A stretch of 43,099 nucleotides of DNA from Neocallimastix lanati (nom. inval.) (Eukaryota; Neocallimastigomycota; Neocallimastigomycetes; Neocallimastigales; Neocallimastigaceae): NCBI GenBank assembly GCA_016946835.1, contig JACVTC010000336.1, positions 1-43,099 of the forward strand, read 5' to 3'. Numbering within the stretch: position 1 is the stretch's first letter; every line of letters starts with the position of its first letter. The notes under the pieces are model-generated. The model was not told the origin of the DNA. It worked only from the letters and a program-made list of their open reading frames with translations, and searched no databases. Below are positions 1 to 10,796 of the stretch, one piece after another. The position numbers and the translations under genes are program-made.

Positions 1-1323
1 TTATCGGCTTTTCAAAAAATTCTTTAATCATACTTAAATTTAAACTTTTTCCAAATCGTCTTGGTCGTGTGATCAAATAGGCAATAATTTCTTCATGGTT
101 AATTAATTTTGATATCATTTTCGTTTTATCAATTAAATAAAAATTTTTATTTGAAGCATATTGGAATTCTTCCCCTGTATATATTTCTTTTTGCATTTCT
201 TTTTTTTTAAAACAATTTCCATAATTTATCTCGTAAATTACATCACAATATTCTTTTTTAAAGGCTATTCCAAATTTAATGATTTTATCATATTTCTCTT
301 TTAATTTAATATCATCAAATTCTAAATTTTCGTTGTAATCTAAAGCTTCAATACATCCTTCTTTAACAATATCGTTATAATTAATTATAATATAAACAAT
401 ATCATTTTTATTATTATTAGATTTAAGATTTTTCTTAGGAATAATTAATAATTCACGAATATTATCATTTTCATTAAATTTTTTTTTGGTAACAACTTCA
501 CATTCATCACTTAGACTTAACAATGAATAAATTATACTGTAATATTTATCTAAAAATTCATTCTCATAATAATCATAACCGGTACCGTAACCTAAATTGC
601 TTTTTATTTTATCTTTTAAGAATTCTATAATCCTTTCTTCATCATAATTACGTGTCAATGAGTCAATAGTATTTTTTATTTTTTCATCTTTACATAAATT
701 TTGTTTCCATGATGAAAGTTTATTTTTAATAAATTCGCTAACATCATTAGTCCTTATTTCTAATTTTACTATTTTAAAATCAAAATTTGTTGTAACAGTC
801 CTATAATCATAAATTAAGTAACCATATCCAACTAATAAAGTCCAAATAATTTCTCGATGTTTTTCTATATAATCTTTCTTTAACATTTCATAATTCATTA
901 ATATTGGAATTTTCTTTACAATACACCCATTTTTAAGTAGAAAAATAATATCTTTAATCATAATGTAATCAAAATTTATAAATATTTCATTAAAGAATGT
1001 ATTAAATTTGGAAGAAAAATCATTCACAATTTCTGTCTTTTCAATTTTTCCATTAATATAATTCAATACACTACGTAAATCATAATATTTAACTTTACAA
1101 TCTTTATTATTATTATCAATGTATTTATCCACTTTATCATTATCATTCATATTATCAGCTTTTATATTATTTCTGTTATTACTTTTATTATTATTATTAC
1201 TATTATTATTATTATTACTATTATTATTATTATTATTATTATTATTACTTTTATTATTATTATTATTATTATTACTATTATTATTATTATTATTATTACT
1301 ATTATTATTATTATTACTATTAC

Positions 1324-1374
<51 letters not shown>

Positions 1375-2409
1375 CAATAAAATGAGTTAAATTTGATGAA
1401 AAGATAATATTTATTTCATTTGTAATATTAATATTTTTTGAATTTGTAGTTAATAATTCATTTATACCATAATAACCATATTTATCAAAAATTTCATTGT
1501 TTAATTTAAATATGGATATAAGTTTTTTCATTTCAGAATCGGTTATATTAAAATATTCTTTATATTTACCATCTATTATAGAGTTATTTATTAAATTTAT
1601 TTCTTTAAAACTATCTTCATTTACATTTAAATTTCTTGTAATGAATGTTTTAAATAAATAATGATGACGCTTATCTTGATTAAATATCTCCAAAAAGACC
1701 TCATCATAAAATTTATAAAATTTATTATAAAAACTAGTATTAACAGTGTTTAATATGGGTGAATCATAGTTATCTATTAATAATATTATATTCTTATTGA
1801 ATGCTTTATTTAAACTTAAACATAAAAAAGAAATTGATTCTTTTAATTCATATAATGAAAAAATACCACTTTGAAAATTTTCCCATTGTTCTTTATCATA
1901 TTTATCTAAATTTTTTAAATTAATGTTTTTATAACTTCTAAACAATTTTTTAATAAAAGATTTATAACTTTCAATAGTTGCTTCAAAAGTTTTTTCTATT
2001 TTAAAGGCAGAACTAAAATCAATGTAAATTACTGGATATTTACCTTGATATTTATCAAGGTAGGTTTGGTCATCTTCCTTTTCTTTACTTATTAATAAAT
2101 TTTCAAAATATTTTTTGTTTCGAAGGTTTTGAAATTCATTTTCTTTTATGTTTTCATAACTCATTTCAAAAAAATAACGCAACATAGTTAAATTAGTAGT
2201 TTTTCCAAATCCAGAGGGCCTAGTAACACATACTATTTCTGAATCATCCTGTAAAAATTCTTTTATTAATAAGGATTTATCAATATAAAAATATTTACAT
2301 TTAAACTTTTTTAATAAATCACTACTTTCTTTCCTTTTTTATTTGGAGGTTCTACTGTGAAATCCTGATTTTCATTTTCAGTTACTCGTTTTAATTTACT
2401 TTCAGCCAT
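1..2409 (-). pseudogene. Tandem AAA-ATPase-like / PD-(D/E)XK nuclease-family protein, 3' truncated by the window edge, frameshifted near its start
   Basis: The minus-strand frame is open from about 2340 to base 1 and has no stop. It shows two modules of the AAA-ATPase-like/PD-(D/E)XK family, which is common in AT-rich fungi. Module 1 has a P-loop (TRPSGFGKTTNL, about 2190-2225), a Walker B-like LLIDNYDSPI (about 1755-1785) in which the usual glutamate is Asn, a poly-Asn tract (about 1182-1377) and a C-terminal nuclease-like part (near 240-300, IIKFGIAF). Its active-site strand reads YIIINYND, where family members normally have a Glu-x-Lys. Module 2 begins near base 165 (NFYLIDKTKMI) with a canonical TRPRRFGKSLNLSM P-loop (about 15-75). 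The probable start ATG at 2407-2409 lies in another frame. The shift is in an A-run at about 2335-2342, next to a basic NLS-like stretch, so it may be an assembly error. Cellular role is unknown; family membership is well supported by motif order. Confidence 0.75.
1182..1377 (-). repeat. Trinucleotide (AAT/ATT) tract encoding poly-Asn
   Basis: An interrupted ATT/TTA trinucleotide array sits inside the AAA-ATPase-like gene. In the coding frame (minus strand) it reads mainly as Asn, with occasional Ser and Lys. The interruptions are substitutions only, so the reading frame is kept through roughly 195 bases. This is what selection on the frame, or recent expansion, would give. Confidence 0.85.
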
Positions 2410-2929
2410 TTAAAAATATTTTTTTTTTTTTTTTTGATTTAATAAAAAATTATATAAAATATTATTAAAATTTTTTATATGAAATACTAATACCAATAAT
2501 AATATAGATAATACAAATTAGAATTCAAAACTTTCTCAAATTGAAAAAAAAAAAAAAAAATGATTAAGTCTTGAAACTGATCAAATAAATAATATTAAAC
2601 CTGAAAGTAAAAAAAAAAATATTACCTCCTTTTATATATAAATATATATTTAAAAATAATTTGGTCATAACAAAACTTATGTCCATATAAAAAAAATTTT
2701 TTATTTTTAGATATATAATTTAATTTATTTATGACCATTTAAAAGATAAGTTAACTTTTTCTCCTTCTGAATTAATAAAAAATAATCAAAAATATCAATT
2801 AATATTATTTTTAAAAATAATAAAAAAAAAATAAATAAATATAAATTTTTTTTTTTGTTATTAATATAAAAAATTGATTTTTGTTGAGATTATTTTTATA
2901 AATAATTTTAATTATTAATTTTCCAACAT
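2410..2929. other. Intergenic AT-rich DNA
   Basis: This stretch lies upstream of the AAA-ATPase-like gene. It contains only A/T homopolymers (for example near 2418-2436 and 2543-2560) and short AT tracts. It probably holds the promoter of the gene to its left. No open frame or recognisable element is seen. Confidence 0.5.
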
Positions 2930-3350
2930 CATTAGTCTTTATTTTTAACTTTCTTACCCCTGAAATACAGTAATTATTACTGGTAATAAAATATATTAAA
3001 TAACTATTTTTAATTAATAATGTCCAAATAATTTCTATTTATTTATATAATCTTTCGTTAATATTTCATAATTTATTAATTTTGGTATTTTCTTTTCAAT
3101 ATACCCATTTTTAAGTAGAAAATTTATATTTCACTTTCCAATATTCAAAATTTATAAATATTTCTTTAAAGAATTTATTAAATTCGGAAGAAAAAACATT
3201 CTCTAATTCTATCTTTTTAATTATTTCATTAATATAATTTATTATACTATATAAATCATAGTATTTGAATTTATAATCTTCATTATTATTACTAATGTAA
3301 TTTCTCATTTCATCATTATCTTTCATATTATCAACTTTTAAATTATAACT
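2930..3350 (-). pseudogene. Decayed duplicate of part of the AAA-ATPase-like gene
   Basis: Read on the minus strand, this segment matches the region around 745-1150 of the neighbouring AAA-ATPase-like gene in protein and DNA. One frame (3326 down to 3111) has the same order of motifs (YYDL..I.NYIN, FSSEFN.FF.EIFINF). Below 3120 another frame continues with FLLKNG.I.KKIP and EIIWTLL, which matches the parent. The frame changes near 3118-3150, and there is a stop near 3040 and further losses around 2960-2990. No start or P-loop is retained. It is a non-functional fragment from a local duplication. Confidence 0.75.
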
Positions 3351-3359
3351 GTTTTAGCT

Positions 3360-4600
3360 TTCATTATTATTATTAATAAAACCAAAAAAAAAAAATTTTT
3401 TTATAATTAAAATTTTAATTAAAATTTTAATTATAATTTTAATTAAATTTTTAATCAAGTTTTTAATTTAATTTAATTTAATTTAATTTTTTTTTTTTTT
3501 AATTTTTTTTATTTATTATAAATTCATTTTATAAACTTTTATTTTAAAATTTCAAGTGTAATATATTATAATTTATTTACCAATTGAATTATACACTATA
3601 ATATTTATTTATATTTTTATAATATTTATTTATATTTTTATAATATTTATTTATATTTTTATAATTTATATTTTTTTTATTATTATTATATACTTTTCTA
3701 ATATTTATATATAATTTACACTAATTTAAAATTTTGTTAAGAATGTAACTGAAATCTCACAATCTCAATTATGATTATTTATAGTTAATATGGCTTTTAT
3801 TTATTTATATTTAATTATATGAATATTACATAATAAAGAATATTACAGTTTAACAAAAATATAATAAATAAGATTTATAATAACTATTTAATAACTATCT
3901 AATAACTAATGTATTCAAAATGTGGCTTATATTGGCGTATTAATATTACAATGTATAATGTATAATTATAATGTAGCTAATACTTAACAAATTTTGTTAT
4001 TACTGAGAAAATTTTTTATATTATTATGAATAAATTTTTTTTATTTCTTCTAAAAACAATGAACCTAATCCAACAATTATGAAGTAAAATCTACCAATTT
4101 ATTTTGGAAGGTAATAAAAAAGTAATGTTGGAGTAATAAAGAATATATTGAATCTAAATCAAGTCCTTTTATTTTATATTTTCAGATAATTAAACTTCAA
4201 TAAAATATATATTGATAATATTTTTTTTTAAAGGCCACAAGTATTTTTTTAAAATAATTTTGAAAGAGAAGTTCATCATTTATATTAATCATTTCTTGGT
4301 TCACTTGTACCTTTAATTTTTTTAAATTTTTTTTATAATATTAAAAATACTAAATCATAAATGTTGAATTCACATTAACAAGCAGTCAATTCTATTCATA
4401 TAATCAAAAAAATTCAATTTATTAAAAAACACAATGAAAATATCTCTAAATTAGGTTAAGTATAGATCTATTACAAATATTAACACTTAAAGGAAATATA
4501 ACTTAAACAAAAATAGCAATAAAAATACAAATGGAAAAGAGCAATAATAATATTGATAATAATAATAATAAAAAGGAAGACAATTATAATATTGTCAAAA
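3360..4600. other. AT-rich intergenic DNA with short tandem repeats
   Basis: No gene is seen. Repeats include an AATTTTAATT-type palindromic stretch (about 3405-3490) and about three copies of a 21-bp unit (TAATATTTATTTATATTTTTA) at about 3600-3665. The remainder, including 3700-4600, is unstructured AT-rich sequence with many stops in all frames. Confidence 0.5.
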
Positions 4601-4631
4601 GTAACAAAAGTAATAATTAAATTAATAAGTA

Positions 4632-5400
4632 ATGATAATACTAATAACAATAGTAATAATAATAAAAAATTTCAATAATAATAATAACAGCAACTCCAAA
4701 CTTTTAAACATAGTTTTCTTTAAAGTATTCACTTCTTTTGCTACACAAAAAAAAATAAAAAGAAAAAAAAAAGGCTTCAAAATAAAACAAATTGATATTA
4801 TTGTCGCCTTCCTAAATTAAAATCTCATTGAAGAAGTATACATGAAACCTCCTGAAAGACATCCAGATCATAATAAAAAATTTTTTAAGGCTATATATGG
4901 ATTTAAGACAAGCAGAAAAAGAATTGAATAATGAATCAAATAATTTCTATATAAACTTGAGATTTAAACAATTAGTGAAACTTTATCTATAAATAAAGAA
5001 TTCAAAATATTATTAATTATATTCTTAGAGTGTATATAGATAATGTACTGATATCTGATAAAAATAAAGAAATTAATAACAAAAAAAATAAAATTTAAAA
5101 AATAAAAGATTAAAATAAAAGAAATTGGAGATGTTGAATTCGTGATATGTCTATTACATTTATGAAGATATGAGAAATAATTAAATTAAACTAAAATAAA
5201 TATTCAATTTGATTTATTATATAGTTATAATATTTTTAAAAATCATTCCACTTTGAGTATATGAAATCATTAGGTTAAATATAAAAGTAATTTAGTAGAT
5301 GGATTAACGAAATTCCTGAAAAATAATTTTATAGGTATTTCTAAAAAATTGTGTCTTCAACAAAATCGACAATTTAAAGATTACAATTTAAACTTAAATT
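4632..5400 (+). mobile_element. Decayed Ty1/Copia-type pol (reverse transcriptase and RNase H) relic
   Basis: Disconnected but collinear plus-strand pieces match the Copia reverse transcriptase order. About 4780-4815 gives KQIDIIVAFLN, like the family's conserved V-x-x-AFLNG block, followed by a stop. About 4822-4925 gives EEVYMKPPE and then KAIYGFK. About 5030-5065 gives VYIDNVLISD in the position of the YVDD catalytic motif, with Asn for the second Asp. About 5125-5150 gives KEIGDVEFV. About 5289-5345 gives NLVDGLTKFLKN, the end of the RNase H region. Many stops and frameshifts separate the pieces, and no integrase or Gag is recognisable upstream. It is an old, dead insertion. Confidence 0.7.
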
Positions 5401-5584
5401 TTAATGGGGAAGAAATACTAGAAAGGAATAATCTATGAAGAATATTATTTATAAAAAATAGATTCTATTTATAGATAATCAACAGTATTTATAAATTTAA
5501 TAATATAGTAAAATAAAAGTTTAAAAAATAATATTTCTTTCCTTAAAAATGACATAAAAATTTATAATTATATATTTTTTTATT

Positions 5585-6115
5585 TTTTTTAGTTTCGGGT
5601 TTCACTACCATTTAGAATATTTAGGTATTCACAACACTTCCTTATGATTTCCAATTATGAAAATTATCCCTACTAGACGGTCTTACTGAGTGTTCAAGCA
5701 ATTGGCGCTATGTCATTCAAAATATTATTGAGAATTTTCTAGTATATATATATGTATATATATATATATATATATTTTTTTTTTCTCAGAGTGTTTCTCC
5801 AGTGCCTAACTTCCCTTTCAAGTCGAGGCTAATATAACCTAACCCAATGAAATTTGTACTAGCTTACTTGGTAATTGTATATTAATTAGAAAATTAGTTT
5901 ACGTAGAATTTATCTTAATAACTTAAACCCATACGATATGAATTCCTTTCGTAGATATATTTAATAACAGTAATTGTGCACCCCCTCTAAGGGCCAGAGT
6001 GATTGAATTATCTTATCTATATTATCTATGAGATTAAAAATAATTTGTATATATAAGGGGAGGAGAAATACTTATTTTTACTCACAAACGGTTTTTACTG
6101 AATTTGATAGCAAAG
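5585..6115. repeat. GC-richer island, possible solo or terminal LTR of the Copia relic
   Basis: This stretch is visibly less AT-rich than its surroundings and has no open frame. It lies just 3' of the Copia pol relic, where a 3' LTR would be expected. It has a TATA-like stretch followed by GGGGAGG (about 6045-6065), a (TA)n tract at 5742-5775 and several short GC-containing words. Exact ends and a partner copy could not be found in the window, so the LTR reading is an inference from position and composition. Confidence 0.3.
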
Positions 6116-8831
6116 ATTAAAAGTAATAATAAATGTGTATAAAAATCTTATTATTACAAATATTTATATTGATGTTCTTAAAATATAAATAATGAAAATT
6201 ATTTGTTTTTTCAATTACTTGTTATTTGATATTAAGAGTAGAAATAATAGTTTTTCTTTTATTAACTTATATTTTTTTATCTATTATTAATTAATAATAT
6301 TGAAATTAAAAGAAACTATAAACAGTGATTATTAATTAAATAAAAAATTGAAAGTAAAAAAAAATTCAATATATCTTGATTACTAATAAAAAAAAATAAA
6401 AGAAAAAAAGAACTATAAAAAAGTTTATTTTATTTTTTGTCTTTTTTTTATTTTTTTAAAGATTGAATACTTTAAAAAAATTTTTTAAAAAATTTTAGTT
6501 ACTAAAAGTTAAATAAATTAAAATATAAAGAAATATAGAATTTATCAATCTGTAAGAAAGAAATTTCTATATATTTATTGACTAAATTTAAATTCTAAAA
6601 TAAATAAATAAATAAAGATATAAATGTTTAAATTAAATTTATAAATGTATAATTTAAGAAATAAAGAAATAAAGAAATAGAAAAAATTAAATTAGATACT
6701 TTAACATATAAATATATATAAAATTTAATTTGTACCCTAGACTAAAGTTAAAAAGGGATATAGATTCATATATTTAATGCTTCCTGTATAATTTTCCAAT
6801 ATCTCGCCATTTCCCATCTTTTCTTATAATAAAATACCACTAATTAATGATATGATAAATCAGTTTAAAGTATCATTTTTTCAAAAAATGATATTACTAA
6901 TTATTTATAGATAAAATTTTATATTATTAATTTTTAATCTTGTATCAAACCAATAAAGTTTATATATGTAATTGAAGATAAAAAAAATAAGAAATCAAGA
7001 AAAGATTCAATTTCTCAATATTAGATTATTATTAATATAAAAAGTTTTATAAAAAATATTTGTTTCAAGTTTTAATTTTATAAGAGTAGTTTTTAAATGT
7101 AAAATGTTTTTACATTTATTGTTAAAATAATTTTCTAAGATTATTATTAATTTTATTTTTTACACTTTTCTTTTTTCGATTTAAATTTTTATTATTTATA
7201 AAATATTAAGCTCTTCTAGATACCCATATTTTATGTTCTGTATAAAAAAAGTCATTGACTCTTAAATATGAAAGAAAATTTATATTTATATTATAAATAA
7301 TTTTTTAAAAAAAAAGAATGGATAAAAATTCTTAAATTATTAATAATTACATATAAATTATTACTTGAATATAAAAATAAATTTAATAAAATATTTAATT
7401 AAAAAAGAAAAATCAAAAAAAAAAAAAAATAAATAAGGAAATAATTAAGTTGAATAAAAAACAAAAAAAAAAAAAATAAAAAATTTAAAAATTTAAGATT
7501 ATTAAATTTATGAATAATTATTAAGATGAAGTGAAGAATACATTAAAGTGAATGAATGTCAATATACAAAGATATGGATCTAATCTTTCTAGGAAAATTT
7601 AAATTAATTCTCTTCTTGAAAAATATAAATAATAATTTAAGAAAAAATTTTCATTTTTATTTAATTGTTCTAATTGATAATATTTATTGAGTATAATATA
7701 AAATAGTTTCAAATATATATTCATATAATATTATTTTTAATTTAATTATATAAAATGTGTATTATTTTTTTTTAATTTTATTTTTAATTTTATATTTGAT
7801 TTTAGTTTCAACTTGACTTTATTTATTTTTTATTTTTTATATTTTCTATTATATAAAAATGAAATTTCTCGGATTTTTTTTTTTTTTTTTTAAATATTAT
7901 ATAATTAAATATTATATATTTTTTATTCATTAATTTAATTAAAACTTTAAAAAATATAAAATATAGATAAAATGTTAAAAAATTATACTCAATAATTTAC
8001 TGAAATTTTTTAATATAAAAAAAGATTTTTTACTTTTTTGTTACATAATATATATATTATTGTCCATGTAAATAAAAAATATTAATAAATATATATTTTT
8101 TATAATATTTAATTAAAAATAAGTTATTATTGTTTTCTAAATTCATATTATTAACATAATAAATATATATTTATTAGAATAAAATCTTAATATGATATTA
8201 TATAAATAAAACCATAAATTTTTATTAATATTTTTTAAAATTCTGATAAATTATGTTTAACGTCTTAATATATTATTATATATATTTTACTAATAATATT
8301 AGCATTTAAAATAAAATAATTCTGAAATTTTACAATAAAACTATTTATATTATTTTTACTTATTTAATCATTTATTTAATAGAAATTATATAAAAAACAT
8401 TTAATATAAATATTTAAATATGTTTAATAGATTTACTAATTATTGAAAAATTAAAGTTAATAAAGTTTTTATTAAATTTTTTTTTGTAATTAATAATAAT
8501 TTTGTTTTATTTTATTTCTTTTATGTAATTAAAAATTTATTTAAAAATAAATATATTTTGAATAAAAATATTATATTTTAGAAAAAAGACTTTATATTAA
8601 AAAATTTTTTTAAAATTTTACATCAATCAAGATTAATACATTTTAAAAAGAAAGTTAATTTTTTTTTATTTTTTTATTTTACACTTTATTCTATAATTTT
8701 TATATATTAATATATATAAATATTTTTAATATTTTAATTACTTATACATAAAAGTAAAATCATAATCATATATAAAATATCTTTTTTAATAATTGAAGCA
8801 CTATTAGAGTATTATAGTATTTTTTTAAATT
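6116..8831. other. AT-rich intergenic DNA
   Basis: No gene is seen in about 2.7 kb. There are long A/T runs and small inverted repeats: a perfect 11-bp stem with a one-base centre at 6871-6893 (TATCATTTTTT and its complement), and a smaller one near 7096-7118. All frames are densely closed. The last few hundred bases probably contain the promoter of the gene starting at 8832. Confidence 0.5.
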
Positions 8832-9980
8832 ATGAAAAGAATGAAAATAATGAAAACAAATGATATTCTTTCAGAAAAACAGAAATTAATTTTAGAATTA
8901 CTTAAGAGGAATAATATTGATAAATTAAAAGATTTTATTAATAGTTTAGAAACTCCTCTTTATTTTTTAAATAGTACTAATTTCGATCTACTTACTTTGG
9001 CTTTAAGTTTAAATTGCTCTTTCTATATTATAAAATTAATCTATAACAGGTGTAATTATAAAACTTTAAATTATGTAGTTAAAGATATATATCATTTATA
9101 TGATATGAGTAATCACAAAGATGAAACTATTGTAAATTATCAAAATAGTTTAGAAGTTTTAATGGATTCAAATAATAATGTAAAATCACCACTTTTAGTA
9201 TCATTAGAATTTTCTGATTTTCAATCAGTTGAATTTTTAATTAATAAAGGAGCTGACATGTATTTCAAAATAAATGGTAAATATATTTTAGAAATTTTAA
9301 GAGAAGAAAATTTATTAACTATGAGAAAATTAAATTTTCTCTTAAAAAATGGCTTTAGTTTAAAAAAATTTAAGATTGAACGACTCAGCAATTTTGAATT
9401 TAAATATATTAAAAAGTGCTTAGAAAACTTTATTTTTGATATAAATTTTATAAAATATCTACTTAATTTATATAAAAATAAAGCTGGAATTTCAAAAAGA
9501 AAATTTAACCATAGGGTTAATAATGAAATAAATAAAATCGAAATCCCAATGGAATTATATTTGAAATATTTAGACAGGAAAGATTACAAGAAAGTAGAAT
9601 ATCTTTATAAATATTATGGTACAGAAAAAACAAGATCATTTAAGGATTTTATTCTTTTTTATTTAAATTATTTTGATAGAAATTTTAATAAAAAATCATT
9701 TTATGATTTTTTTAATTTTATTATAAACAATGAAAACACATTTCCATTTAGTAAAGAGTATGCAATTAATGAAAATGAAACCATTATAATAAATAAAAAA
9801 TTAAAAATAGTTGAACTAATAAAAAATAATAATAATTTAAAATTAGAAACATTTTTGAAAAACAATAATTATATTCTTCATTGTTTATATTCAAGCAAAA
9901 GTGAAATTTTGAATTTAATTAATGAATATAACGTTTCATCAGATATAGTTGATATTCTTCGAAAGTATTTTTTAATTTAA
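8832..9980 (+). CDS. Ankyrin-like repeat protein (382 aa)
   Basis: This is an intact reading frame with clear coding character in otherwise closed DNA. Residues about 117-149 resemble an ankyrin repeat (SPLLVSLEFSDFQSVEFLINKGAD, here abbreviated by its S-P-L-L start, V-E-F-L middle and N-K-G-A-D end). Flanking helical segments are probably more degenerate repeats. The C-terminal half (from about residue 235, IEIPMELYLKYL) is shared in order with the minus-strand gene at 18005-19018, so the two are paralogues. There is no signal peptide or membrane segment, so it is probably intracellular. The start is the first of three close Met codons (residues 1, 4 and 7), and any of them could be used. 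Function is unknown; ankyrin folds usually bind proteins. Confidence 0.7.
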   Translation: MKRMKIMKTNDILSEKQKLILELLKRNNIDKLKDFINSLETPLYFLNSTNFDLLTLALSLNCSFYIIKLIYNRCNYKTLNYVVKDIYHLYDMSNHKDETIVNYQNSLEVLMDSNNNVKSPLLVSLEFSDFQSVEFLINKGADMYFKINGKYILEILREENLLTMRKLNFLLKNGFSLKKFKIERLSNFEFKYIKKCLENFIFDINFIKYLLNLYKNKAGISKRKFNHRVNNEINKIEIPMELYLKYLDRKDYKKVEYLYKYYGTEKTRSFKDFILFYLNYFDRNFNKKSFYDFFNFIINNENTFPFSKEYAINENETIIINKKLKIVELIKNNNNLKLETFLKNNNYILHCLYSSKSEILNLINEYNVSSDIVDILRKYFLI

Positions 9981-10401
9981 AATTTTTATGATAAATCAAT
10001 TAATAATTAAATTATAATACTCTCTAATTATTTAAAAGTATTAATAAATTAGTATTAAAATTTATTTTATTATTAATGTATTAATTTTATTTTTTATTGA
10101 AAATTTTATATATTTCATATAATTTTTTATATTAATATTTATTATAATGATATTATATTGAAACATGTAGCATTTTTATTATTTTATACGAAACAAATAT
10201 TAAATAAAATAAAAAAAAATTATATATTACATAAAATAATTAAAAAATTTCTTTTAAATACTAAAAAAGATTTTTTATAAAAAAAAGAATAAAAAAAAAA
10301 TATATAAAAGAAATATATATTCTTATTAATTTTTAAAAATTATTTTTTAAATATTTTTATATTTGTTTTTTAATAAAATATATTTTTTATTTCATTTTAA
10401 T

Positions 10402-10436
<35 letters not shown>

Positions 10437-10489
10437 TTATTTATTTATTTTTTTTATAGTATATTTTATTAAAATTATAATGTAATTTT
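9981..10489. other. AT-rich spacer between ankyrin-like gene and satellite
   Basis: No gene is seen. The stretch holds A/T homopolymers, including a T run of over 30 bases near 10405-10434. It includes the 3' flank of the ankyrin-like gene and the approach to the tandem repeat array. Confidence 0.5.
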
Positions 10490-10762
10490 TTGTTTTGTTT
10501 TTATATTAATTTTGAAATTTCAGTAAATTAATTCAATTTTTTTTTTTTTTTTTTTTTTTCATATATTTTGTATTTAAATAAAAAATAATAAAAATTTATT
10601 AATTAAATTATTTATGATTATTTTACATTTAAAGTATTGTTCACCTTACTTGACAAACTATTAAAAAATACTTTTCATTGTTTTTGAGATAAAAAAAATA
10701 AATAAAAATGAACATATAACGTAAACTAATAATAAATAATTTATTAATATTATTTGGATTTT

Positions 10763-10796
<34 letters not shown>

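Noticed and set aside
1119-1385. Open frames of poly-Leu (plus) and poly-Ile (minus) over the trinucleotide tract
   Set aside because: They are shadow frames of the ATT/TTA repeat; the minus-strand Asn frame is continuous with the conserved ATPase motifs on both sides.
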